A stretch of DNA of 7,465 nt from JAMPXD01 sp041481895 (GCA_041481895.1 JBGPCQ010000144.1:1-7465), one strand, 5' to 3'. Numbered from the stretch's first letter, positions 1-6,834 are shown. Notes: generated by a model from the letters alone, not told the origin. Translations and numbers: made by a program.

Positions 1-165
1 ATCTGAAGGCAGATCAGAAGTGGCAAAACAGTTGGATATGCAGAAGCTGTGGCAGCGAATTTCTGCCTGGATAGACTGCCGTCGAGCCAGGCAGGCCCGC
101 CACCGGGCAGCGAGTCAACAGGTCGGTTGCACCAGGTGAAAACGAAGAGAGGGTCCGAGTCGGCC
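1..165 (+). other. Leader region upstream of the L,D-transpeptidase pair
   Basis: No gene is supported here. A reading frame joins the downstream gene from a GTG at position 49, but its 39 extra residues are low in recognisable features and lie before a normal membrane anchor, so I treat it as non-coding leader. Two adjacent inverted repeats are visible: ctgcctgg at 63-70 pairs with ccaggcag at 87-94 across a 16-base loop, and gcccg at 95-99 pairs with cgggc at 104-108 across a 4-base loop. Neither is followed by a T-run, so they do not look like an intrinsic terminator. They match no riboswitch that I know. The left edge of the window cuts whatever lies further upstream. Confidence 0.4.
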
Positions 166-900
166 ATGAGCACAGGAAGCCCCCAAGACAACAACAAGGC
201 TACCCGCGCGTTTGCAATCCAGCGCTGGCGTGTGTTTCTCGAAACCTACCCGCGCATCGCGGCCGGCATGGCGCTGGGCATTGCCGTTCTCTTCCTGGTC
301 GACCTCGCCCTCGTCTTCAAGCGCATCGAGTACGGTCGGGAGCTGACGCTCCTGCGCGCCTCCATGACTCAGGCAGAGGTCCTGCGGGTCGATACCATCG
401 AAGCCGCGGAGAATAACCTCATGGCCATGACTGTCGAGCTGGCGCGCCGGGAGGCGCTGGGAAGCAGGGAGCTGCACCTGGCTGTTGACAGCGGGAAGAG
501 TCTCATGTACCTGGAGCGCGAGGGGGCAGTACTCCGCGAGATGCAGGTCCGTCTGAGTCCGGAAGCGACCGTGGGCGCCAAACCGGACACCGTATGCCTG
601 GCGCCGCCGCGGGGCAAACGGTTTGTGGCGCGTGTGGTGGACGACACCTATCGCGGGGAGATGCCAGTGTGTGCATTCGACCAACGCGGACAGCCGGTTC
701 CGGGCAACAGAATGCTCCCGGGCGCCCTTGGTCCGCTGGCTATCATTCTGGACAGCGGTTCGGTTATCTACTCGCTCCCCACGACCGGCCCTCTCAGTGA
801 CCCGAACTATATCCTGCCGGGCAGCATCCGTGCGGAAGCTGCCGACATAGAGGCCATCAGGGCGAATCTGCAGCCCGGCATGGCTGTGTACTTCCTGTGA
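166..900 (+). CDS. Membrane-anchored YkuD-like protein, probable catalytically dead L,D-transpeptidase paralogue
   Basis: A 244-residue protein is read from the ATG at 166. A GTG at 49 would add 39 residues, but the ATG places a normal short cytoplasmic tail before the single membrane segment (about residues 31-51). The ribosome-binding site is weak, so the start is not certain. A polar helical stretch (about 52-100) follows, then a beta-rich domain. The C-terminal third resembles the next gene: GALG (186-189) matches its GVLG, and LPGSIRAEAADI (217-228) lines up with its SHGCVRLLNEDI. In both proteins the key position is exactly 25 residues from the C-terminus when the last residue is counted. 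Here the catalytic Cys is Ser220, the preceding His is Pro218, and no His takes the place of the upstream motif His. Two cysteines (144, 169) could form a periplasmic disulfide. The homology is my alignment by eye. A non-enzymatic role, such as partner or regulator of the downstream enzyme, is inference. The next gene starts one base after the stop, which indicates an operon. Confidence 0.75.
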   Translation: MSTGSPQDNNKATRAFAIQRWRVFLETYPRIAAGMALGIAVLFLVDLALVFKRIEYGRELTLLRASMTQAEVLRVDTIEAAENNLMAMTVELARREALGSRELHLAVDSGKSLMYLEREGAVLREMQVRLSPEATVGAKPDTVCLAPPRGKRFVARVVDDTYRGEMPVCAFDQRGQPVPGNRMLPGALGPLAIILDSGSVIYSLPTTGPLSDPNYILPGSIRAEAADIEAIRANLQPGMAVYFL

Positions 901-901
901 T

Positions 902-1786
902 ATGAGAGAGCGCGACCCCAAGGAAAATCTGAAGATCATGGACCGCATCGTCCGTTTTCTCGGCCAAGGCGGCGGGAAGTATATCGGCATAATAGTTACC
1001 CTCATTGCGTTCAGCGCCGCACTGTTCGTCCATACCACGGGCGTCCGGTATCGGCGCGACGTGTCCCGCCTGATTCTGGAGGATCGCCTCGACATCCTTG
1101 ACAGCGCGCGCTGGAACGTGGCGGTTTCCGAGCAGATGCTGCGCGAGTCGGAACGGAGTCCGGAGCCGCAGCACAACCGACCCTACCTGGTTATCAGTAT
1201 CGTGGATCGGCGTCTCTGGTACAAGCAGGGGGGAACGGTCCTTCTGACAACCAGGGTTGCTACGGGGAGCGGCAAGACGCTGGTCAAGGAGAGGGGCGCC
1301 AGTCTCTGGAAGTTCGAGACCCCGCGCGGACGCCTGGCGGTAATGAGCAAGGAGGAAAAGCCGCTCTGGGTGCCTCCGGATTGGTACTACGTAGAGCAAG
1401 CGCGCAAGCGCAAGCTGGGGTTGGCGCACCTCGAGCGCGGTCAGCCGCTGTCCGCTGCCGACGGCTCGATCATCAAGGTGGACGGCATCGATGTCGTCCG
1501 GGAGTATCCCGACGGGCGACGGCGCATCCTGCACGCCTCTGACGGCCACGACATCATCGCGGACGGCAAGGTGCTGGTGCCCCCCCTGGGTACCAACCAG
1601 CGGCGATTCAAGGGGGTCCTGGGAACCCACCGCCTGAACATTGGGAACGGGTATGGGATGCACGGCACGAACCGGCCTGAGACCGTCGGTCGTGCGGTCA
1701 GTCACGGCTGCGTGCGCCTGCTCAACGAAGATATCGCCAAGCTTTTCGAGATGGTTCCGATTGGCACGCCCGTCTACATTTACTGA
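902..1786 (+). CDS. Membrane-anchored L,D-transpeptidase (YkuD domain)
   Basis: The product has 294 residues from the ATG at 902. A second in-frame ATG at 938 (residue 13) follows an AAGGA at 920-924 and is a reasonable alternative start. One membrane segment (about 27-43) follows a basic tail, so the enzyme should sit in the periplasm facing peptidoglycan. The YkuD domain runs from about residue 95 (YLVISIVDRRLWYKQGG) to the end. The hallmark is complete: His254 in GMHGTN, and SHGCVR with His268, the nucleophile Cys270 and Arg272. Known enzymes of this family cleave the third-to-fourth residue bond of a stem peptide and make 3-3 cross-links or attach proteins to the wall. Which of these it does cannot be read from sequence. 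About 50 residues (160-215) between the WVPP motif and the catalytic end are longer than in minimal YkuD domains. No LysM or other wall-binding domain is present. It is probably cotranscribed with the gene ending at 900. Confidence 0.95.
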   Translation: MRERDPKENLKIMDRIVRFLGQGGGKYIGIIVTLIAFSAALFVHTTGVRYRRDVSRLILEDRLDILDSARWNVAVSEQMLRESERSPEPQHNRPYLVISIVDRRLWYKQGGTVLLTTRVATGSGKTLVKERGASLWKFETPRGRLAVMSKEEKPLWVPPDWYYVEQARKRKLGLAHLERGQPLSAADGSIIKVDGIDVVREYPDGRRRILHASDGHDIIADGKVLVPPLGTNQRRFKGVLGTHRLNIGNGYGMHGTNRPETVGRAVSHGCVRLLNEDIAKLFEMVPIGTPVYIY

Positions 1787-1873
1787 ATCCGTGAATCGTG
1801 ATTATTATAGCGTATCGTGTGCGAGGATTGCCTGGAATTTCCTTATGGCAGCAGCAGGGTCCAGCTCTCATTT
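1787..1873. other. Convergent intergenic gap
   Basis: This 87-base gap separates the stop of the L,D-transpeptidase gene (+) from the stop of the Lon-like protease gene (-). I looked for a shared bidirectional terminator and found no GC-rich stem followed by a T-run on either strand. Only short direct repeats of ATCGTG are visible near the left end. Confidence 0.5.
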
Positions 1874-4330
1874 TCAATCATGAGTGTCCTTGACCGGCCC
1901 CGCCTCCTCACCCTGTTTCCTGTCGTCCTTCTCCGCCGGCGCGGAAAACTTTTTCATGTTCTCCACCATCACCCGCAGCCGCTTTTCCACCAGGCAGTTG
2001 ACGGTCCCCTCCGGATAGCTCCCGTCCGAGAGCGCCTCGCCCGCAGCGACCCCGGTGAGGATCTCGATCCCCTGGTCAATGGTCTCCACGCTCCAGATAT
2101 GGAATCTCCCCGCCCGGACCGCCTCGACCACCTCGTCCTTCAGCATCAGGTGCCGCTCGTTGCTCTTCGGAATGATGACCCCCTGTTCGCCGTTCAGCCC
2201 CTTGGCCTTGCAGACGGCGAAGAACCCCTCGATCTTGTAGTTTACCCCGCCAATAGGCTGCACCTTGCCGAGCTGGTTGACGCTCCCCGTGACGGCTATT
2301 CCCTGCCGGAGCGGTAGGCCGGAAAGGGCCGACAGCAAAGAGTAGAGCTCGGTGGAAGAAGCGCTGTCCCCTTCCACCCCTTCGTAGGACTGTTCGAAAC
2401 AGATGGAGGCGGAAAAGGAGAGCGGCTTGTCGTGGGCGAATTTCCCCCCCAGGTAGCCGGTCAGGATCAGCATCCCCTTGTCGTGGATCGGGCCGGAAAG
2501 CTTCACCTCCCGTTCGATGTTGACCATCCCCGCCCGCCCCATGTAGACGCGCGCGGTGACCCGTGACGGCCGGCCGAAGGTGTAGTCGCCGAGGGTGATG
2601 ACCGACAGGCCGTTGATCTGCCCCACTTCCGCCCCTTCCGTATCCACCATGATGGTCCCGTCGTCGAACAGCTCCTGCATCCGCTCCTCGATCCGGTTGT
2701 TCCGGTATATCTCCTCTGCGATCGCCTTCTTGACGAACTCCTCGGTTACCAGCGGGCTCCCAGCCTTGCCGGCCCAGTAGCTCGCCTCGCGGATCAGGTC
2801 GGCTATCTCCATGAACTGGGAGGAGAGCCTCCCCTGGTCTTCCACGACGCGCGCCGAGAACTCCACGAGCCCGGCCACCCCGCTCCGGTCGAAGGGGAGG
2901 AGCTTTTCCCCCTTGCAGTGGGTCGCCACGAACAGGGCATAATCCCTGAGAATCTCGGGGGTCCTGGTGATGCGGCTGTCGAAGTCCGCCTTCACCTTGA
3001 AGAGCTTGCGGTAGTCGGGCTCCAGGTAGAAGAGGAGATAGTAGATCCAGGGAGAGCCGATCATGATGATCTTCGCCTGGAGCGGCACCGGTTCGGGCTT
3101 GAGCGACACGATAGTCATGAAACGGTACTGCTCGAGAACATCCTCCACCTTGATCTCGCTGTTCCTGATGCAGCGTTTCAGCGCGTCCCAGGCAAAGGGG
3201 TTGATGAGCACCTCCCGCGCATCCACGATCAGGTAGCCGCCGGTGGCGCGGTGCAGCGCGCCCGGCTTGATCAGGGTGAAATTGGTCGTGGCGGCCCCCC
3301 CCATCTGCATGACATGCTCGATCCGGCCGAACAGGTTGTTGTAGGTCGGATTCGGTTCGAACACCACCGGCGCGCCTTGGGTTTCCTTGTTGTCCACCAG
3401 GATGTTGACCTGGTAGCGCTCGAAGGAAGGCTCCTGGCGGGGGAGCTTGAGCCCCGGAATGGGGGACTGCTGGGGGGTCTGCTCCTTGAAATCCTCCAGG
3501 TTCAGCAGAATGTCCTCCTGCACTTCCCCGAGGTAATGAATGACCTTTCCGAAAGCGGCATACTTTTCCTGCAGAGGTTCGAGGTGGTGCCCCACCGCTG
3601 CCAGCCCCAGATCACGGTCCAGCTGGGAGAGCGCCTCCTTGGTCGCCTTTTCGTTCTCCCGCACCTGCCTGAGGATGTCGTTGAGATTTTCGGTCAGTTC
3701 GCTGCCGGCTTCGCTCATTTTTGCCCGCTCTTCAGCGGAAAGGGCATCGAATTCCTCCTGGGTATAGTTGCGCCCCTCTTTCTGGGGGACCACGACGAGG
3801 CCGGAAACGGTCCTCTGGAGGGCGAACCCTTTTTCCGCTGCCTCCTTCTCCAGCGCTCCGAACAGTTCCCCGTTCTTTTCCTGGTACTCCTCGACGATGG
3901 CCGCCTTGTTGGTCTCGTACTCCTTGCTGTCGAGCGCCTTGGGTATGTTCGTCCGCACCCCCTCCAAAAGCTCCTTCATGTCGTTTGCCAGTTCGCTCCC
4001 CATGCCGGCAGGGAGGGAAAGGGAGACAGGGTTATCCGGGGCCTTGAAATTATGGACATAACACCAGTCAAGCGGCGAAGGCTCCATCCTGGCACGCTTT
4101 TCCAGGAGTTTTTTGATGGTGGAAGCCCTTCCCGTCCCGGTTTCCCCGGAGAGAAAAAGATTGAATCCGCCATTGGTCATCCCCAAGGCAAAGTCGATGG
4201 AGCGGAGGGCCCGTTCCTGCCCTATGGCCACATCCAGTTCAGGGAGATCGTCGGTGGTCGTGAAATCGAACTGGGACGGGTCGCACTCCCATCTGAGCTT
4301 GTCTACGGGCACTTTGAGCTTGTCGGTCAC
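1874..4330 (-). CDS. Lon-family ATP-dependent protease (AAA_32/LonB-like, MEROPS S16)
   Basis: The product has 818 residues when started at the GTG at 4330-4328. A longer frame opens at 4399, but an excellent AGGAGG (4341-4336) sits five bases before this GTG, so I chose the shorter form. The N-terminal AAA+ domain has a P-loop, GETGTGRAS (residues 62-70), with Arg68 in place of the usual Lys. A helical, charged insertion (about 125-280) follows, then a Walker B, GGYLIVDA (about 365-372, Asp370). The C-terminal Lon protease domain has the serine in EGDSASS (Ser656) and the lysine in GGVNYKIEG (Lys699). They are 43 residues apart, the same spacing as Ser679 and Lys722 of E. coli Lon. The tail is charged. 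Members of this group are cytoplasmic Lon relatives of about 800 residues whose substrates are poorly known. The gene lies downstream of lipB on the same strand, with repeat copy 1 between them. Confidence 0.95.
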   Translation of the reverse strand: MTDKLKVPVDKLRWECDPSQFDFTTTDDLPELDVAIGQERALRSIDFALGMTNGGFNLFLSGETGTGRASTIKKLLEKRARMEPSPLDWCYVHNFKAPDNPVSLSLPAGMGSELANDMKELLEGVRTNIPKALDSKEYETNKAAIVEEYQEKNGELFGALEKEAAEKGFALQRTVSGLVVVPQKEGRNYTQEEFDALSAEERAKMSEAGSELTENLNDILRQVRENEKATKEALSQLDRDLGLAAVGHHLEPLQEKYAAFGKVIHYLGEVQEDILLNLEDFKEQTPQQSPIPGLKLPRQEPSFERYQVNILVDNKETQGAPVVFEPNPTYNNLFGRIEHVMQMGGAATTNFTLIKPGALHRATGGYLIVDAREVLINPFAWDALKRCIRNSEIKVEDVLEQYRFMTIVSLKPEPVPLQAKIIMIGSPWIYYLLFYLEPDYRKLFKVKADFDSRITRTPEILRDYALFVATHCKGEKLLPFDRSGVAGLVEFSARVVEDQGRLSSQFMEIADLIREASYWAGKAGSPLVTEEFVKKAIAEEIYRNNRIEERMQELFDDGTIMVDTEGAEVGQINGLSVITLGDYTFGRPSRVTARVYMGRAGMVNIEREVKLSGPIHDKGMLILTGYLGGKFAHDKPLSFSASICFEQSYEGVEGDSASSTELYSLLSALSGLPLRQGIAVTGSVNQLGKVQPIGGVNYKIEGFFAVCKAKGLNGEQGVIIPKSNERHLMLKDEVVEAVRAGRFHIWSVETIDQGIEILTGVAAGEALSDGSYPEGTVNCLVEKRLRVMVENMKKFSAPAEKDDRKQGEEAGPVKDTHD

Positions 4331-4335
4331 GGAAA

Positions 4336-4341
4336 CCTCCT
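4336..4341 (-). promoter_or_regulatory. Ribosome-binding site of the Lon-like protease
   Basis: The - strand reads AGGAGG followed by TTTCC and then GTG. The perfect Shine-Dalgarno match with a five-base spacer decides the start at 4330 over the longer frame. The longer frame would put this site inside the coding region, after an ATG at 4351 that has no comparable site. Confidence 0.85.
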
Positions 4342-4356
4342 GTAATTGCATCGGCG

Positions 4357-4370
4357 ATTGACATATCAAT
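4357..4370. promoter_or_regulatory. Small dyad upstream of the protease gene, possible operator
   Basis: ATTGA (4357-4361) and TCAAT (4366-4370) form a perfect 5-base inverted repeat around four bases, 26 bases upstream of the GTG start. Its size and place fit a regulator binding site, but no matching regulator is in the window and no clear -10/-35 pair could be placed around it. The next bases, 4371-4390, resemble a different dispersed intergenic repeat (GTAGGGCAACCCTTGCGG). Confidence 0.25.
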
Positions 4371-4388
4371 GTAGGGCAACCCTTGCGG

Positions 4389-4570
4389 TCTCGAATCAAG
4401 ACCTCGAACCGCCCGCTCCCTCCGGTCGCTCAAGGACGCAAAGGACGCAAGGGAAACGCAAAAATATTTTCAAGGGTTAAACCCGTTTAGTTTCAGGTTT
4501 TCTTTGCGTTCCTCGCATTCTTCGCGGTTACAAGGTTTTCGGGGCTTGCTGAAGATCATTAGTTATCGGC
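4389..4570 (-). repeat. Palindromic intergenic repeat, copy 1 (after lipB)
   Basis: This stretch is about 88% identical by eye to 5291-5473, in the same orientation. A 49-base block is exactly shared (4407-4455 with 5309-5357). On the transcribed - strand it starts three bases after the lipB stop codon. The unit is an imperfect palindrome: the left arm (about 4438-4465, GCAAAGGACGCAAGGGAA) is complementary with few exceptions to the right arm (about 4500-4530), around GGGTTAAACCC at 4474-4484. It has no coding content of note and no T-run after the stem, so it is not a classic terminator. It fills most of the 243-base gap between lipB and the protease gene, so any promoter of the protease would lie in or next to it. 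Confidence 0.9.
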
Positions 4571-4573
4571 TCA

Positions 4574-5206
4574 TCATTCCGTAGGGTCTTTCCAGGGCAA
4601 CCTCTCCTCCAGCAGTTTTTCAAAGCATCCGGTAACCCGCACTTTTACTTCTTCCATTGGCGGTGGAGCGCCCCTTTCCGCCGCCAGGGACGTGACCGGA
4701 CAGTTGGGGAAACCGCACGGGTTGATCCGGGCAAAACCGGTCAGGTCCGGGGAAACGTTGAAGGCGAAACCGTGCATGGTGACCCAGCGCCGTACCCCGA
4801 CACCGATCGAAGCCAGCTTCCCCTCCTCGGTCCAGACCCCGGTCCTGCCCGGTATCCGCCACGCCTCCACCCGGAAATCGGCGGCAATGGCGATGAGCAG
4901 CTCCTCGATAAAACGGAGGTAGCGGTGGAGATCGCGTCGCCGCCGGCCGAGGTTGATGATCGGGTACCCCACGAGCTGCCCCGGCCCGTGCCAGGTGACG
5001 TCCCCCCCCCGGTTGATGCGCACAGCCTGGATCGACGGATCGAGGATGTTCGCCTCGCTGCCGCCCGTGCCGATGGTATAGACCCGCGGGTGTTCGAGGA
5101 GCAGGAGAGTCTCCGGCGATTCGCCGGATGCAACTTTGGCAGCCAGCCGCTGCTGGATGACATAGGCGTCGTGGAAATCGATCATGCCGAGGTCGGAAAT
5201 TACCAT
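4574..5206 (-). CDS. lipB: Octanoyl-[acyl-carrier-protein]:protein N-octanoyltransferase LipB
   Basis: The product has 210 residues, the normal length. LipB moves the octanoyl group from acyl carrier protein to the lysine of lipoyl domains, the first step of lipoate synthesis; LipA then adds sulfur. The family signature is clear: RGGDVTWHGPGQLVGYP (residues 66-82), EGKLASIGVGVRRWVTMHGFAFNV (128-151) with the catalytic Lys130, and INPCGF (161-166) with the catalytic Cys164. The 34-residue Lys-to-Cys spacing equals that of E. coli LipB (Lys135, Cys169). The ATG at 5206 follows GAGGA on the - strand at short spacing, which supports this start. It lies downstream of pdhC, whose product is a natural substrate, and upstream of the Lon-like protease. 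No lipA is present in the window. It is flanked on both sides by copies of the same intergenic repeat. Confidence 0.97.
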   Translation of the reverse strand: MVISDLGMIDFHDAYVIQQRLAAKVASGESPETLLLLEHPRVYTIGTGGSEANILDPSIQAVRINRGGDVTWHGPGQLVGYPIINLGRRRRDLHRYLRFIEELLIAIAADFRVEAWRIPGRTGVWTEEGKLASIGVGVRRWVTMHGFAFNVSPDLTGFARINPCGFPNCPVTSLAAERGAPPPMEEVKVRVTGCFEKLLEERLPWKDPTE

Positions 5207-5290
5207 AAATCCTCAGACTCCACCACCAAGACACAAAGGGAGTCAAAACATCTTCTCATTAGCATTAATCTTCAGTTACGGCATTCTACG
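5207..5290. other. Upstream region of lipB
   Basis: This stretch lies between repeat copy 2 and the lipB start. It holds GACTCC (5216-5221) and GGAGTC (5239-5244), a 6-base inverted repeat around an AAGACACAAAGG-like segment. A second part (5261-5275) carries the 10-base sequence AGCATTAATC, repeated exactly at 5461-5470, and ATCTTCAG (5268-5275), the inverse of CTGAAGAT at 5452-5459. A TTGACT on the - strand (5246-5241) has no convincing -10 partner. Confidence 0.4.
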
Positions 5291-5470
5291 TCTTGAATCA
5301 AGACCTTTAACCGCCCGCTCCCTCCGGTCGCTCAAGGACGCAAAGGACGCAAGGGAACCGCAAATATCTTACAAAGGGTTAACCCCTATTAGTTTCAGGT
5401 TTTCTTCGCGTTCCTTGCGTTCTTCGCGGTTACAAAGGTTCTCGGGGCTGGCTGAAGATCAGCATTAATC
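5261..5470. mobile_element. Possible MITE-like unit around repeat copy 2
   Basis: AGCATTAATC occurs exactly at 5261-5270 and 5461-5470 and would be the target-site duplication. Just inside and partly overlapping are ATCTTCAG (5268-5275) and its inverse CTGAAGAT (5452-5459), which would be the terminal inverted repeats. The inside holds no gene. Copy 1 keeps the right-hand CTGAAGAT (about 4549-4556) but shows no left-hand partner, which weakens the reading. No transposase is present. Confidence 0.3.
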
Positions 5471-5473
5471 GGC
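5291..5473 (-). repeat. Palindromic intergenic repeat, copy 2 (after pdhC)
   Basis: This is the second copy of the unit at 4389-4570, in the same orientation. On the transcribed strand it starts 18 bases after the pdhC stop codon. Its palindrome is better than that of copy 1: the centre GGGTTAACCC (5376-5385) is perfect, and the arms at about 5339-5364 and 5403-5430 match at about 22 of 26 positions when one is inverted. It is bracketed by the inverted pair ATCTTCAG/CTGAAGAT (5268-5275, 5452-5459) and the direct pair AGCATTAATC (5261-5270, 5461-5470), like a small non-autonomous mobile element. No T-run follows the stem. Confidence 0.9.
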
Positions 5474-5491
5474 TACATTAATGTTTTGAAC

Positions 5492-6829
5492 CTATACCAG
5501 CATAGTTACAGGATTCTCTAATACCCTCTTCAATTCCCTCAAAAACCGCGCGGCGTAGGCCCCGTCAATCAGCCGGTGGTCGGCCGAGAGAGTCATCCGC
5601 ATCATGCGGCCGGCGGCAAGGTGCCCCCCCTTGATCACCGGCCGGTCTCCAACCGCGCCGACCGCCAGGACCGCCCCCTGGGAAGGGTGGATCACTGCCG
5701 TGAACTCCTCAACACCGAACTTCCCGAGGTTGGAAATGGAAAAGGTCCCCCCCGCCATGTCGGCCTCGCCGACCTTGCCGGCCTTGGCCCGGGCAATGAG
5801 GTCACGGCTCTTGGCCGCGATCTCTTTGAGCGCCAGCCCCTGGCACCCCTTGACGACCGGCACGAGCAGGCCGTCGTCGAGCGCCACGGCGATGCCGATG
5901 TTGATGTCGGGATGGACCGTTATGCCGCCAGCGCCGAACGATGCGTTCACCAGGGGGAATCTGCCGATGGCGGCAGCCGCGGCCTTGATGATGAAGTCAT
6001 TCAGAGAGACCGGCGTTCCGGAACTCTTGAGCTCCTGGCGCACCCGCTCCGCCTCCCCCATCTCCACCTCGACCGTCACCGCGAAATGGGGAATGGTCCG
6101 CCACGACTCGCTGACGGTCCGGGCAATGGCCGCCCGCATCCTGGAGAGCGGCTGGACACCCCCGCCACCGGCCGCCGCTGTCTCTGGAACGACAACGGGT
6201 TCATGATCTTCCCCAGTCCCCGTTTTTGCCAGGTCTTCCTGGAGGACCCTCCCCTCCGGCCCGCTCCCCTTAACCCGGCTCAGGTCAATCCCTTTCTCCC
6301 GGGCCAGCCGCCGCACCATGGGGGAGGCTTTCTCTTCTCCCGTCGCGGGAGCCGGCAAAAGCTCCTCCTCAGTTCCTCTCTCCATGACCTCGCTGGTTTC
6401 TGAGGGTTTCCCGGCCGGCTCCGCCGGAGGGTGCTTCTCTGTTTCCGACGCAGCTAAGGGCTTTGGCGTATCCTCTGCGGCAGCTTCTGCATCCTGCTTC
6501 TCCTCCGCCGGCTTTTCAGCCTTTGATGCTTCATCCTCTTCCGGCGCTGCAGCCTCGGTGGGAGGAGCGGCTCTGCTCGCCACTTTTTCCCCATCCCCGC
6601 CGACAATTCCGATCACCGTCCCGACCGGCGCCATCTCGCCCGGTTTTATCCTGACTTCGAGAAGAACGCCGGAAGCGAACGCCTCAAGCTCCATGGTCGC
6701 CTTGTCGGTCTCCACCTCGGCGATGATCTCCCCCCGCTCCACTTTTTCGCCTACGCTCTTCTTCCAGGAGATGAGCCGCCCTTCGGTCATGGTGTCGGAA
6801 AGCTTGGGCATGGTTATCTCGGTAGACAT
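5492..6829 (-). CDS. pdhC: Dihydrolipoamide acetyltransferase, E2 of a pyruvate dehydrogenase-type complex
   Basis: The product has 445 residues and a single lipoyl domain. It forms the core of the complex: the swinging lipoyl arm takes the acetyl group from E1 and passes it to CoA. Domain order is lipoyl (1-78, with lipoyl-lysine Lys43 in EVETDKATME), a long Ala/Glu/Pro-rich linker (about 80-167), the peripheral E3-binding domain (168-203, PMVRRLAREKGIDLSRVKGSGPEGRV) and the catalytic acyltransferase domain (224-445). The catalytic motif DHRLIDG carries His418 and Asp422. The ATG at 6829 follows GAGG at five bases, and that site overlaps the pdhB stop, so translation is probably coupled. The substrate could be another 2-oxo acid (acetoin or branched-chain); the single lipoyl domain and split E1 fit pyruvate or acetoin best. 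LipB, encoded next, would act on Lys43. Confidence 0.96.
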   Translation of the reverse strand: MSTEITMPKLSDTMTEGRLISWKKSVGEKVERGEIIAEVETDKATMELEAFASGVLLEVRIKPGEMAPVGTVIGIVGGDGEKVASRAAPPTEAAAPEEDEASKAEKPAEEKQDAEAAAEDTPKPLAASETEKHPPAEPAGKPSETSEVMERGTEEELLPAPATGEEKASPMVRRLAREKGIDLSRVKGSGPEGRVLQEDLAKTGTGEDHEPVVVPETAAAGGGGVQPLSRMRAAIARTVSESWRTIPHFAVTVEVEMGEAERVRQELKSSGTPVSLNDFIIKAAAAAIGRFPLVNASFGAGGITVHPDINIGIAVALDDGLLVPVVKGCQGLALKEIAAKSRDLIARAKAGKVGEADMAGGTFSISNLGKFGVEEFTAVIHPSQGAVLAVGAVGDRPVIKGGHLAAGRMMRMTLSADHRLIDGAYAARFLRELKRVLENPVTMLV

Positions 6830-6834
6830 AATTA

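Noticed and set aside
21..36. Sigma-54-like promoter, TGGCA-N6-TTGGA
   Set aside because: The -24 half is good but the essential GC of the -12 element is GG here and the CG after TGGCA is missing. Too weak to call.
115..1176. 353-codon open frame on the - strand opposite the transpeptidase pair
   Set aside because: It is Arg/Ser/His-rich with no domain, and it spans two well-supported + strand genes. It is a shadow frame.
2918..4345. 475-codon open frame on the + strand antisense to the Lon-like protease gene
   Set aside because: It lies wholly opposite a clear protease gene. Its translation has no recognisable domain and reads like a complement of GC-rich codons.
4331..4399. Longer N-terminus of the Lon-like protease from the ATG at 4399 or 4351
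   Set aside because: The AGGAGG at 4336-4341 is ideally spaced for the GTG at 4330. The added residues do not resemble the family N-terminus.
4389..4570. Intrinsic terminator after lipB formed by the palindromic repeat
   Set aside because: The stem is long and imperfect, and no U-run follows on the transcribed strand. The same holds for copy 2.
5218..5246. Sigma-70 promoter for lipB with TTGACT as -35 on the - strand
   Set aside because: At 17 bases spacing the -10 position reads GTGGAG, which is not acceptable.
4389..5473. CRISPR array
   Set aside because: Only two long copies separated by a whole gene, with no regular short repeat-spacer pattern.
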